From contig CAMWVS010000023.1 of assembly GCA_947177775.1 (NCBI GenBank), positions 1 to 42,246 on the forward strand: a stretch of 42,246 nt of DNA. The letters run 5' to 3'. The notes under the pieces were generated by a model. It ran no database searches. It was not told where the DNA came from and saw nothing but the letters and a program-made list of their open reading frames with translations. Each line of letters starts with the position of its first letter. The first letter of the stretch is position 1. A program made the position numbers and the translations under genes. Below are positions 8,358 to 15,899 of this stretch, in pieces. The DNA comes from an uncultured Prevotella sp. (lineage in GTDB: Bacteria > Bacteroidota > Bacteroidia > Bacteroidales > Bacteroidaceae).

Positions 8358-8398
8358 GCTATTCTTATTGCGGTATGATATGTCTCCCTGTTTGCGTC

Positions 8399-9430
8399 TT
8401 ATTCGTTGCTCTTGTCCGTGATGGCCTGCATGATGAGGGTTTCGAGTTCCTCACACAGTTCAGGATTGTCGCGGAGCAGAGTTTTCGTAGCGTCGCGTCC
8501 TTGAGCCAGCTTCGAGCCGTTGTAGGAAAACCAACTGCCGCTCTTCTGTATGATGCCGTATTCAACGCCGAGGTCGACAATCTCTCCGATTTTCGAGATG
8601 CCTTCGCCGAATGTGATTTCAAATTCTGTCTTACGGAAAGGCGGGGCCACCTTGTTCTTGACAACCTTGACGCGCACCTGATTTCCAATAACGTTGTCAC
8701 CGTCCTTGATGCTCGTCACGCGGCGGATGTCGAGACGCACGCTGGAATAGAACTTCAGGGCGTTACCGCCGGTTGTCGTCTCGGGATTTCCGAACATCAC
8801 GCCGATTTTCTCGCGCAGCTGGTTGATGAAGATGCACGTGGTGTTGGTTTTGCTGATAGTGCTGGTCAGCTTGCGCAGAGCCTGGCTCATCAGTCGTGCC
8901 TGCAGACCGACTACGTTATCGCCCATGTCGCCCTCAATTTCCTTCTTGGGCGTGAGGGCTGCCACAGAGTCGACAACGAGGATATCGATGGCAGCCGAAC
9001 GTATGAGCTGGTCGGCTATTTCGAGGGCCTGCTCACCGTTGTCGGGCTGTGAAATCCAGAGATTGTTGACGTCTACACCGAGCTTGGCGGCATAGAATCG
9101 GTCGAAGGCATGTTCTGCGTCAATGAACGCGGCGATGCCTCCGGCTTTCTGTGCCTCGGCGATGGCGTGGATGGCGAGCGTGGTCTTACCTGACGACTCC
9201 GGACCGTAAATCTCGATTATTCGTCCGCGCGGATAGCCGCCGACACCGAGTGCTGCGTTCAGTCCGATGCTGCCGGTCGGTATGACTTCGACGTTCTCTA
9301 TCTGTTCGTCGCCGAGCTTCATTATAGAGCCCTTGCCGAAATCCTTTTCTATCTTTGACATGGCCGCCTGCAGCGCTTTCAGCTTGCCTTCCTGTGGGCT
9401 CATTGCGGCCTCTTCTTCTTTCTTTGCCAT
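8399..9430 (-). CDS. recA: Recombinase RecA
   Basis: A 343-residue RecA of normal length. The Walker A loop GPESSGKT is at residues 76-83, the Walker B segment is [11 protein letters not shown], the L1/L2 DNA-binding loops lie around [19 protein letters not shown] and [20 protein letters not shown], and the C-terminus is acidic. It forms the ATP-dependent filament on single-stranded DNA for strand exchange and for LexA-type SOS cleavage. It lies 97 bp downstream of the carboxynorspermidine-dehydrogenase-like gene on the same strand and may be co-transcribed. No own TAnnTTTG box was found in that gap, which instead holds repeated AATTATGA(A/G)TT-like words. Confidence 0.98.
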   Translation of the reverse strand: MAKKEEEAAMSPQEGKLKALQAAMSKIEKDFGKGSIMKLGDEQIENVEVIPTGSIGLNAALGVGGYPRGRIIEIYGPESSGKTTLAIHAIAEAQKAGGIAAFIDAEHAFDRFYAAKLGVDVNNLWISQPDNGEQALEIADQLIRSAAIDILVVDSVAALTPKKEIEGDMGDNVVGLQARLMSQALRKLTSTISKTNTTCIFINQLREKIGVMFGNPETTTGGNALKFYSSVRLDIRRVTSIKDGDNVIGNQVRVKVVKNKVAPPFRKTEFEITFGEGISKIGEIVDLGVEYGIIQKSGSWFSYNGSKLAQGRDATKTLLRDNPELCEELETLIMQAITDKSNE

Positions 9431-9527
9431 ATTTTTGAATTATGAGTTTTGAATTACGTGTCGGCCTGTGGCCGATTTTAAACTATTCAATTATGAATTG
9501 CCGGTTGGCATGTCTGAATATTAACTC

Positions 9528-10766
9528 CTACAGTTCCAAGTCTCCGTCGAACACTTCGTGCCACGGCAGGCCCTGCTTGTTGAGCTGCTCCATGAATGGA
9601 TCCGGATCGAACTCCTCGACGTTCCATACGCCCGGCTTGCGCCACAGGCCCTTGAAGAACATCATTGCGCCGATCATCGCCGGCACGCCGGTGGTGTAGC
9701 TGACGCCCTGCATGCCAGTCTCGTTGTAGGCGTCCTGGTGTTTGCAGTTGTTATATACGTAGTAGGTGCGCTCCTTGCCGTCCTTGATGCCGCGAATTCG
9801 GCATCCGATGCTCGTCTCGCCGTCGTAGTTCTCGCCAAGGTCCTGAGGATTGGGCAGCACGGCCTTGAGGAACTGCAGCGGAACGATCTTCACGCGTGCT
9901 GTCTTGCCGGAGCCGTCGGCCAGCGGAGCCTCATATTCCATTTCGTCGATGCGTGACATTCCGATGTTCTGGATGACGTCGAGGTAGGTGAGATACTGCT
10001 GTCCGAAAGTCATCCAGAAGCGTGCCTTTCGTATTGTGGGATAATTCTTCACCAGACTTTCCAGCTCCTCGTGGTGCATCAGATAGCTCTCGCGCGGGCC
10101 GATGTTGGGGTAGGTGAGAGGCTTGTGGACCGAGAGCGGTTCGGTTTCGAGCCACTGTCCGTCCTCGTAGTAGAGTCCCTTCTGGGTAATCTCGCGGATG
10201 TTTATCTCGGGGTTGAAGTTCGTGGCGAAAGCCTTGTGATGGTTTCCGGCGTTGCAGTCAACGATGTCGAGCGTGTGCATCTCGTCGAAGTGGTGCTTTG
10301 CGGCGTATGCGGTGTAGATTCCGCTGACGCCCGGGTCAAAGCCGCAGCCGAGTATAGCTGTCAGTCCGGCCTCTTCAAAGCGCTCCTTGTATGCCCACTG
10401 CCAGGAGTATTCGAAGTGGGCTTCGTCCTTCGGCTCATAGTTCGCCGTGTCGAGATAGTTGCATCCGCAGGCCAGACAGGCGTCCATGATGGTGAGGTCC
10501 TGATAGGGCAGGGCGAGGTTTATGACCAGTTCCGGCCGGTAATCGTTGAAGAGTGCCTTGAGCTGTTCAACGTCGTCGGCGTCGACCTGTGCCGTTTGGA
10601 TGTTCATTGTCAGTCCGGCCTTGTGTATGGCCTCGACAATCTTGTCGCACTTCTCCTTGCGGCGGCTTGCTATCATGAAGTCAGAGAACACGTCCGTATT
10701 CTGTGCAATCTTGAATGCGGCTACCGTGGCCACGCCTCCGGCACCAATCATCAATACTTTTCCCAT
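9528..10766 (-). CDS. Saccharopine dehydrogenase-family protein, probable carboxynorspermidine dehydrogenase
   Basis: A 412-residue NAD(P)-dependent oxidoreductase. The N-terminus carries the Rossmann motif MIGAGGVATVAAFKIAQN; the catalytic and C-terminal domains show DTANYEPKDE, ILGCGFDPGVSG and TFGQQYLTYLDVIQNIGM. In Bacteroidales this subgroup is taken as carboxynorspermidine (carboxyspermidine) dehydrogenase, which condenses aspartate semialdehyde with a diamine in the alternative spermidine route; lysine-pathway saccharopine dehydrogenase is the alternative reading. The partner decarboxylase gene is not in the window. It sits between the DUF6621 gene (92-bp gap) and recA, all leftward. 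Confidence 0.85.
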   Translation of the reverse strand: MGKVLMIGAGGVATVAAFKIAQNTDVFSDFMIASRRKEKCDKIVEAIHKAGLTMNIQTAQVDADDVEQLKALFNDYRPELVINLALPYQDLTIMDACLACGCNYLDTANYEPKDEAHFEYSWQWAYKERFEEAGLTAILGCGFDPGVSGIYTAYAAKHHFDEMHTLDIVDCNAGNHHKAFATNFNPEINIREITQKGLYYEDGQWLETEPLSVHKPLTYPNIGPRESYLMHHEELESLVKNYPTIRKARFWMTFGQQYLTYLDVIQNIGMSRIDEMEYEAPLADGSGKTARVKIVPLQFLKAVLPNPQDLGENYDGETSIGCRIRGIKDGKERTYYVYNNCKHQDAYNETGMQGVSYTTGVPAMIGAMMFFKGLWRKPGVWNVEEFDPDPFMEQLNKQGLPWHEVFDGDLEL

Positions 10767-10858
10767 TGTGTCTTTACTTTTATTTTGTTATTTTTCTTTG
10801 TTTTGTTCTTCGTTCGTTGCCGGCTGCGTCCGGTCTGTGTGAGCTGCGAAAGAGTGCT

Positions 10859-11452
10859 TCAGCCGATTTCGTCGGCCCTGATACCGAGCGCCTGCATCAG
10901 CGAATATCCCAGTATCTCCTGCCGGAAGTTCCCGCCTGTCATCGGCTGCATAGCAAAGACGGTGACGCGCTTCTCCTCGTCGACCCGGCGCAGTGTCTCG
11001 CGCACGCGGTCATATATCTTCTCTGCATCGGGTATGACCATGATGCGCTTGACTTCCTTGCTGTTGCTGATGACTTCGAGTGACTCTATGAAGAGATCGG
11101 CTGCCGTCGTGACGTCGTCTTCCACAGGCAGCGCGCTGAGCTGAAACTCGCCAAGCGTGTCGCTAAAGGCCTTGCCGTCCAGCTCGCCTGCATAGTCGCC
11201 GGGCGTGAAGTTCTCCATCTGCGTGCGCCTCTTGCCGTGGATGAGGACTACCTGTGTTTCGTGGCTGCCCTCGCGTATGCCGCCGTCCAGCGCTACGCAG
11301 TCAACCCACCGCGCCATGTCGGCCTTGGGGATGCGCCGGCCTATCATGCGCTCGAAATTGACCGTCAGGTCGAAAGCCACGCTGTCAACGTAGTCGGCGT
11401 CGACAAGTATCACATTTTCACTCCATTTGCTGCTGTCAAGATGATTGTTCAT
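10859..11452 (-). CDS. DUF6621-family conserved Bacteroidales protein
   Basis: A 197-residue cytosolic protein without signal peptide or membrane segments, matching a family I know only as a conserved Bacteroidales domain of unknown function (DUF6621). Visible features are an N-terminal strand with acidic residues (NVILVDADYVDSVAFDL), a second core strand TQVVLIHG, and IMVIPDAEKIYDRVRETLRRV near the C-terminus; the alternating strands and helices suggest an alpha/beta fold. It is the first gene of the group that continues to the dehydrogenase and recA. Its -7 box is only 5 nt before the ATG, so the message may be leaderless. Confidence 0.75.
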   Translation of the reverse strand: MNNHLDSSKWSENVILVDADYVDSVAFDLTVNFERMIGRRIPKADMARWVDCVALDGGIREGSHETQVVLIHGKRRTQMENFTPGDYAGELDGKAFSDTLGEFQLSALPVEDDVTTAADLFIESLEVISNSKEVKRIMVIPDAEKIYDRVRETLRRVDEEKRVTVFAMQPMTGGNFRQEILGYSLMQALGIRADEIG

Positions 11453-11457
11453 AGTTG

Positions 11458-11465
11458 CAAAGGTA
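11458..11465 (-). promoter_or_regulatory. -7 box of the DUF6621 gene
   Basis: The minus strand reads TACCTTTG followed by CAACT and then the ATG. It is a full TAnnTTTG match whose expected transcription start falls at or next to the start codon. Confidence 0.6.
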
Positions 11466-11558
11466 GTGTAATTTGGCCGAAATGCAAAATTAATCTCTCT
11501 AAACTTTCATGTCTCTGAGGTTGTCGGTCGGAAATTTTGCGGCTGACGAGATATTGCG

Positions 11559-11566
11559 TATCTTTG
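11559..11566 (+). promoter_or_regulatory. -7 box in front of a small reading frame
   Basis: TATCTTTG matches TAnnTTTG and stands 26 nt before a GTG codon that opens the small frame at 11593. Confidence 0.45.
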
Positions 11567-11592
11567 CAAAAACAAATTAACACCTGTTGTTT

Positions 11593-11802
11593 GTGAATGC
11601 AATAGGAAAAAATAAACCGAGTGGCCGACTTGAAAAGGAGGAAATCCTTGCGGATATCCGTCGTGGACTGCTTGAAGTGAAAGAAGCCCGCCGCATGGGA
11701 AAAAGGTTGATGTCGGTTCAAGAATTGCCAATAAATTATAGTCCCGCAAGGCGGGTCGGGGCTTGTTGGCCGAAAATTATGTTCCGGCTGTCTCCGGCAT
11801 AG
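11593..11802 (+). pseudogene. Small antitoxin-like reading frame, probably decayed
   Basis: From a GTG start this frame encodes about 69 residues. The middle part, LEKEEILADIRRGLLEVKEA followed by RRMGKRLMSVQEL, resembles short Bacteroidales proteins that pair with RelE/ParE-like toxins and normally end a few residues after this point. Here the sequence runs on into PINYSPARRVGACWP, which looks like out-of-frame or non-coding DNA, and no toxin gene follows. I read it as the remnant of an antitoxin-type gene; a genuine orphan small protein is possible because a good -7 box precedes it. Confidence 0.3.
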
Positions 11803-12058
11803 GTGCCATCGTGGCCTGGAGACCCTGTTCGGCATGAAAACGGCATTTTATGATATTTTTTGGGGGGGATATAAGTATTAATAATAAATTAACTTATGCC
11901 GGCCGGCATCGGAATATCACCGAAACGCCTTGTGCATGGCAGTTCCGGGGGCGTAAGGACGGTCAGAATGGTTTCGATTCATTGATTTATGTCAATAAAA
12001 TTATCATTTTTTTTAGTTTAAAAATCAAAAAATGCCGCTTCGTACCAATATTTAGGTA

Positions 12059-12066
12059 TAATTTTG
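12059..12066 (+). promoter_or_regulatory. -7 box of rhaD
   Basis: TAATTTTG matches TAnnTTTG, 32 nt before the ATG at 12099. No clear -33 element. Confidence 0.55.
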
Positions 12067-12098
12067 CCGCAGATTTAATACAGCACATTAATAAGAAA

Positions 12099-12908
12099 AT
12101 GAACAGTATATTGAACAATCGTCCCGCCTTGAAAGAGGAGGTTGACAAAATAGCTGAGGTTGCCGGATATCTCTGGCAGAACGGTTGGGCCGAGCGCAAT
12201 GGTGGTAATATCACGGTTAATGTAACTGAACTCGTTGACGACGAAATCCGTCAGATGCCGGCTATCAGTGACGTTAAGCAGATTGGTGTCACTCTTCCGC
12301 AGCTCAAGGGTTGTTACTTCTATTGTAAGGGAACAGGCAAGCGCATGCGCGATTTGGCACGCCGTCCGATGGACAACGGCTCCATTATCCGCATCCTTGA
12401 CGATTGTGCAAGCTACGTCATCATTGCAGATAATGCAGTGATGCCCACAAGCGAGTTGCCGTCCCACCTGACAGTTCATGCTCATCTGATTGAGAGCGGC
12501 TCGCCCTACAAGGCAACTGTTCACACTCACCCCATCGAGCTCGTCGCCATGAGCCACAACAAGGCTTTCCTCGGAAAGGATGTCCTGACTAAGATTCTCT
12601 GGTCTATGATTCCCGAGACAAAGGCTTTCTGCCCGCTGGGACTCGGCATCGTGCCCTACACGCTGCCCGGCTCGAACGAACTGGCCGACGCTACGCTCCG
12701 CGAATTGGAAGACTATGACGTGGTGATGTGGGAGAAGCACGGCGTCTTCGCCAAGGGACTTGACGTTATGGACGCTTTCGATCAGATTGACGTGCTCTCG
12801 AAGAGTGCCAAGATCTACATCAGCTCCAAGTGCATGGGCTTTGAACCGGAAGGCATGAGCGACGCCCAGATGGCCGAAATGACCAAGGCGTTCAATCTGC
12901 CGAAATAA
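12099..12908 (+). CDS. rhaD: Rhamnulose-1-phosphate aldolase
   Basis: A 269-residue class II aldolase, the usual RhaD length when started at MNSILNNRPALKEEV; an in-frame ATG far upstream is rejected because it lies before the promoter. Zinc-binding histidines are visible in HLTVHAHLIESG and TVHTHPIELVAMSHN and a later WEKHGVFAKG; the GGNIT phosphate-binding motif is at residues 33-37. It splits L-rhamnulose 1-phosphate into dihydroxyacetone phosphate and L-lactaldehyde. The isomerase, kinase and transporter are not adjacent, so the gene stands alone with its own promoter and terminator. Nearby rfbB/rfbD make rhamnose; the closeness may be chance. Confidence 0.93.
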   Translation: MNSILNNRPALKEEVDKIAEVAGYLWQNGWAERNGGNITVNVTELVDDEIRQMPAISDVKQIGVTLPQLKGCYFYCKGTGKRMRDLARRPMDNGSIIRILDDCASYVIIADNAVMPTSELPSHLTVHAHLIESGSPYKATVHTHPIELVAMSHNKAFLGKDVLTKILWSMIPETKAFCPLGLGIVPYTLPGSNELADATLRELEDYDVVMWEKHGVFAKGLDVMDAFDQIDVLSKSAKIYISSKCMGFEPEGMSDAQMAEMTKAFNLPK

Positions 12909-12967
12909 AAAAAATAAAACAACTACTGACTACATATATAATCATTATTACTTACTATTTATAGTAA

Positions 12968-13002
12968 AAAAAGCCTCGAAGCTGTGAAGCCCGAGGCTTT
13001 TT
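12968..13002 (+). terminator. rhaD terminator
   Basis: An 11-bp perfect stem (AAAAAGCCTCG and its complement) with a 13-nt loop and a T-run. It lies 59 bp after the rhaD stop. Confidence 0.9.
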
Positions 13003-13025
13003 GCTTTTATATCGGATAAATTTTG

Positions 13026-13033
13026 TACTTTTG
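13026..13033 (+). promoter_or_regulatory. -7 box of the rfbD-rfbB-deacylase unit
   Basis: TACTTTTG matches TAnnTTTG, with TTGC at 13001-13004 as a possible -33 element. The leader to the rfbD ATG would be about 140-150 nt; I see no known riboswitch in it. Confidence 0.6.
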
Positions 13034-13182
13034 TAACGGTTCGGGATGTTTCCTTTCGTTACCGTACAACAGCATGTGGATGTGACCGGCTGCGGTCCCG
13101 ACGTGTGCCGTCTGTGTGGGAGTGGCTGGCTGGAGACCGGCTTTGAACCTTAGTTTAATCAGCTAAAAAGAAAAAGACAGTT

Positions 13183-14076
13183 ATGAACATATTAGTTACC
13201 GGGGCCAACGGACAGCTTGGCAACGAGATACGCATCATTTCGAAGGACACGGCCCACCGGTTTGTCTTCACCGACGTAAGCCAGGTGGAGGGTCTGGAGA
13301 CGGAGTTTCTTGACATCACCGATCTTTCGGCGGTGCGTGAGATGGTGAGCCGTGAGAAGATAGACGTGATTATCAACTGCGCCGCCTACACCAATGTCGA
13401 GGCCGCCGAGACGAACGAAGCCCTTGCAGAGAAACTGAACGCCGACGCCCCGAAGAACCTTGCGGCGTCGATGGCCGAGACAGGCGGTCTGCTCGTCCAT
13501 ATCTCCACAGACTATGTTTTCGGCCGCGAGCCTTACAACACGCCGTGCCGCGAGGACCAGCAGGGAACCCCGACCGGCGTCTACGGCCTGACGAAGTTGC
13601 ATGGCGAGCAGCATATCATGGCGAGCGGATGCCGCCATGTCATCATCCGTACGGCGTGGCTCTACAGCGAGTTCGGCCGTAATTTCTGCAAGACGATGCT
13701 CAGTCTGACGGCAACGAAACCCGAGCTTAACGTCGTTTTCGATCAGTGCGGCACTCCGACGTATGCCTACGACCTGGCCTGCGCCATCATGACGATTGTC
13801 GGCCGGTGGTCTCCTGACGACGCCTCTTTCCCGTTCGGGGTCTATCATTACAGCAACGAGGGCGTATGTTCGTGGTATGATTTCACGAAGATGATAGCGG
13901 AATATTCCGGGCATGCGTCCTGCGATATCCGCCCCTGCCACAGTGACGAGTTTCCCTCGCCCGTGACGCGTCCGGCTTACAGCGTGCTCGACAAGACGAA
14001 GATAAAGAAGACGTTCGGCATAGAGATTCCCTATTGGACTGAGTCGCTGCGCAGGTGCATCGAAAATATGAACTAA
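13183..14076 (+). CDS. rfbD: dTDP-4-dehydrorhamnose reductase
   Basis: A 297-residue extended short-chain dehydrogenase. The N-terminal cofactor motif is VTGANGQLGNEIR; further landmarks are the INCAAYTNVEAAE segment, the STDYVFGREPYNTP segment and the catalytic YGLTKLHGE (YxxxK). It performs the last step of dTDP-L-rhamnose synthesis, reducing dTDP-4-keto-L-rhamnose with NAD(P)H. rfbB follows after 91 bp on the same strand; the other two pathway genes (rfbA, rfbC) are not in the window. dTDP-rhamnose supplies O-antigen or capsule. Confidence 0.95.
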   Translation: MNILVTGANGQLGNEIRIISKDTAHRFVFTDVSQVEGLETEFLDITDLSAVREMVSREKIDVIINCAAYTNVEAAETNEALAEKLNADAPKNLAASMAETGGLLVHISTDYVFGREPYNTPCREDQQGTPTGVYGLTKLHGEQHIMASGCRHVIIRTAWLYSEFGRNFCKTMLSLTATKPELNVVFDQCGTPTYAYDLACAIMTIVGRWSPDDASFPFGVYHYSNEGVCSWYDFTKMIAEYSGHASCDIRPCHSDEFPSPVTRPAYSVLDKTKIKKTFGIEIPYWTESLRRCIENMN

Positions 14077-14167
14077 CCAGTCTTTAGCCGTGCTGCGAAG
14101 ATTTCCTTTTTCGGAGAATTCCGTGAATGGGGCGGCATGATATAAAGGTTTTAAAGCTATAATAAAC

Positions 14168-15310
14168 ATGGAATTCAAGAGAACCATAGTAATCACCGGC
14201 GGTGCCGGATTCATAGGTAGCCACGTCGTGCGCCTGTTCGTAAACAAATATCCTGAGTATCGTATCATCAACCTTGACAAGCTGACCTACGCCGGCAATC
14301 TGGCCAACCTGAAGGACATAGAGGACCGTCCGAACTACCGGTTTGTGAAGATGGACATCTGCGATTTCGACGCTTTTTACAGTCTGATGCAGGAAGAGAA
14401 AATAGATGGTATCATCCATCTGGCTGCCGAGAGCCACGTAGACCGTTCCATCAAGGACCCTTTCACTTTCGCCCGCACCAACGTGATGGGCACTTTGTCA
14501 CTTCTTCAGGCCGCAAAGCTCTATTGGGAGTCGTTGCCTGAGAAATATGAAGGCAAGCGTTTCTACCACATATCCACCGACGAAGTCTATGGCGCCCTGC
14601 CGTTGACCCGTCCCGAAGGCATCGAGCCTCCGTTCTCGACGAAGGCCTCTTCCGGAGAACATCACTTGGCTTACGGTGAGGATTTCTTCACTGAAGACCT
14701 GAAATACATGCCCCATTCGCCCTATTCGGCATCGAAAGCGTCGAGTGACCACTTTGTCCGCGCGTTCCATGACACCTACGGCATGCCTACCGTCGTGACC
14801 AACTGTTCGAACAACTACGGTCCTTATCAGTTTCCGGAGAAACTCATTCCGCTTTTCATCAACAACATCCGCCACCGCAAGCCGCTTCCGGTCTACGGCA
14901 AGGGCGAGAACGTGCGCGACTGGCTGTATGTCGAGGACCACGCCCGCGCCATCGACGTGATTTTCCACAACGGAAGGATAGCCGAGACATACAACATCGG
15001 TGGGTTCAACGAATGGAAGAACATCGACATCATCAAGGTTGTCATCAACACCGTCGACCGCCTTCTCGGCCGTCAGGAGGGCGAGGACATGGACCTCATC
15101 ACCTACGTCACCGACCGTGCCGGACACGACCTGCGCTACGCCATCGACTCTTCCAAGCTCCAGCGCGAACTCGGCTGGGAGCCATCGCTTCAGTTTGAGG
15201 AGGGCATCGAGAAGACTGTCCGCTGGTATCTGGAGCATCAGGAGTGGTTGGACAACATCACGAGCGGCGAGTATGAGAAGTATTATGAGAGCATGTATGG
15301 GAGCAGATAA
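14168..15310 (+). CDS. rfbB: dTDP-glucose 4,6-dehydratase
   Basis: A 380-residue extended short-chain dehydrogenase. It shows the NAD-binding ITGGAGFIGSHVVRLF at the N-terminus, HLAAESHVDRSI, the HISTDEVYGAL segment with the catalytic Thr-Asp-Glu, and SPYSASKASSDH with the YxxxK pair. It converts dTDP-glucose to dTDP-4-keto-6-deoxyglucose, the committed step toward dTDP-rhamnose. The protein is slightly longer than the common 350-360 residues because of an insertion after LPLTRPEG. It follows rfbD in the same direction, and its 3' end reaches the start region of the next gene. Confidence 0.96.
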   Translation: MEFKRTIVITGGAGFIGSHVVRLFVNKYPEYRIINLDKLTYAGNLANLKDIEDRPNYRFVKMDICDFDAFYSLMQEEKIDGIIHLAAESHVDRSIKDPFTFARTNVMGTLSLLQAAKLYWESLPEKYEGKRFYHISTDEVYGALPLTRPEGIEPPFSTKASSGEHHLAYGEDFFTEDLKYMPHSPYSASKASSDHFVRAFHDTYGMPTVVTNCSNNYGPYQFPEKLIPLFINNIRHRKPLPVYGKGENVRDWLYVEDHARAIDVIFHNGRIAETYNIGGFNEWKNIDIIKVVINTVDRLLGRQEGEDMDLITYVTDRAGHDLRYAIDSSKLQRELGWEPSLQFEEGIEKTVRWYLEHQEWLDNITSGEYEKYYESMYGSR

Positions 15311-15329
15311 GCCGTCCGCAGAACCGGCG

Positions 15330-15833
15330 ATGAGCGACGTGGAGCAGAGGGTCTATGACTTTCTTGACGCCCATGGTGTCTCATACAAGGCGCTGCGGCA
15401 TGAAGCGGCGTTCACGATGGAGGAATGTGCGGCCGTGGAGGAGCGCATCGGGGCGCCGGTCTGCAAGAACCTTTTCCTTTGCAACAGGCAGCAGACACAG
15501 TTCTATCTGCTGATGCTGCCCGGCGACAAGGTGTTCAAGACCAAATATCTGTCATCTGAGTTGGGGTGTGCCCGGCTGTCTTTTGCCGGTGAGAGTCACA
15601 TGGTGGAGCTGCTCGGCATACATCCCGGGGCCGTGTCGCCGATGGGACTGATGAACGACAGTGATGGCAAAGTGCTGCTCGTCGTTGACCGCGACTTGCT
15701 GTTGTCGGAGTTTCTCGGCTGCCATCCCTGCGTGAACACGGCCACGCTGAAGCTGCGGATGGACGATTTGCTCGGCAGGTTCGTGTCCGCGACGGGTCAT
15801 GAATACCGGATTGTGGATTTGAAGACAGACTGA
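15330..15833 (+). CDS. YbaK/ProX-type aminoacyl-tRNA deacylase
   Basis: A 167-residue YbaK/EbsC-fold protein that trims mischarged tRNA, most likely Ala-tRNA(Pro) in the ProX/PrdX subgroup. Typical features are YKALRHEAAFTMEECAAVE, the KNLFLCNRQQTQFYLLMLPG segment with the conserved Lys, FKTKYLSSELG, and HPGAVSPMGLMND near the active site. I chose the ATG at 15330 because MSDVEQRVYDFL aligns with the family start; an ATG at 15297, inside the end of rfbB, would add 11 residues and is possible. It appears to be co-transcribed with rfbD-rfbB and is followed by a bidirectional terminator. Confidence 0.9.
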   Translation: MSDVEQRVYDFLDAHGVSYKALRHEAAFTMEECAAVEERIGAPVCKNLFLCNRQQTQFYLLMLPGDKVFKTKYLSSELGCARLSFAGESHMVELLGIHPGAVSPMGLMNDSDGKVLLVVDRDLLLSEFLGCHPCVNTATLKLRMDDLLGRFVSATGHEYRIVDLKTD

Positions 15834-15870
15834 CGGAAAAAACAGATCCGGTTTGTTATGAATCAAAGAA

Positions 15871-15899
15871 AAAAGGTGGCTATCTGATGGCCACCTTTT
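15871..15899. terminator. Bidirectional terminator shared by convergent genes
   Basis: A 10-bp stem (AAAAGGTGGC and GCCACCTTTT) with a 9-nt loop, with a T-run on either strand. It ends the rightward deacylase unit and the leftward amylase-GH53 unit. The stop codon of the GH53 gene (15880-15882) lies inside the hairpin. Confidence 0.85.

Larger units (their letters stand above)
7981..8398. other. Gene-free interval with two long hairpins
   Basis: This 418-bp gap between convergent genes contains the 8043-8128 inverted repeat, a smaller imperfect dyad at about 8134-8176 (TTGCGGATAG and CTATCCGCAA arms), and the recA terminator at 8315-8357. No coding sequence was recognised. Confidence 0.6.
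11453..12098. other. Divergent intergenic region
   Basis: This 646-bp stretch holds two outward -7 boxes (11458-11465 minus and 11559-11566 plus), a small degraded reading frame (11593-11802), a seven-G run at 11862-11868, a 14-bp perfect palindrome ATGCCGGCCGGCAT at 11896-11909, and the rhaD promoter at 12059-12066. No other gene was recognised. Confidence 0.55.

Noticed and set aside
10071..11144. 357-codon open frame on the plus strand opposite the dehydrogenase and DUF6621 genes
   Set aside because: It spans two genes of the other strand and their gap, with no family signature.
11850..12098. Upstream extension of rhaD
   Set aside because: It would start before the -7 box and add about 83 residues not found in RhaD proteins.
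13192..14280. 362-codon open frame opposite rfbD
   Set aside because: Shadow of a gene with full short-chain dehydrogenase motifs.
15000..15329. Long upstream extension of the deacylase reading frame into rfbB
   Set aside because: The extension overlaps rfbB by more than 300 bp and is low-complexity Ser/Arg-rich; the family aligns from MSDVEQ.
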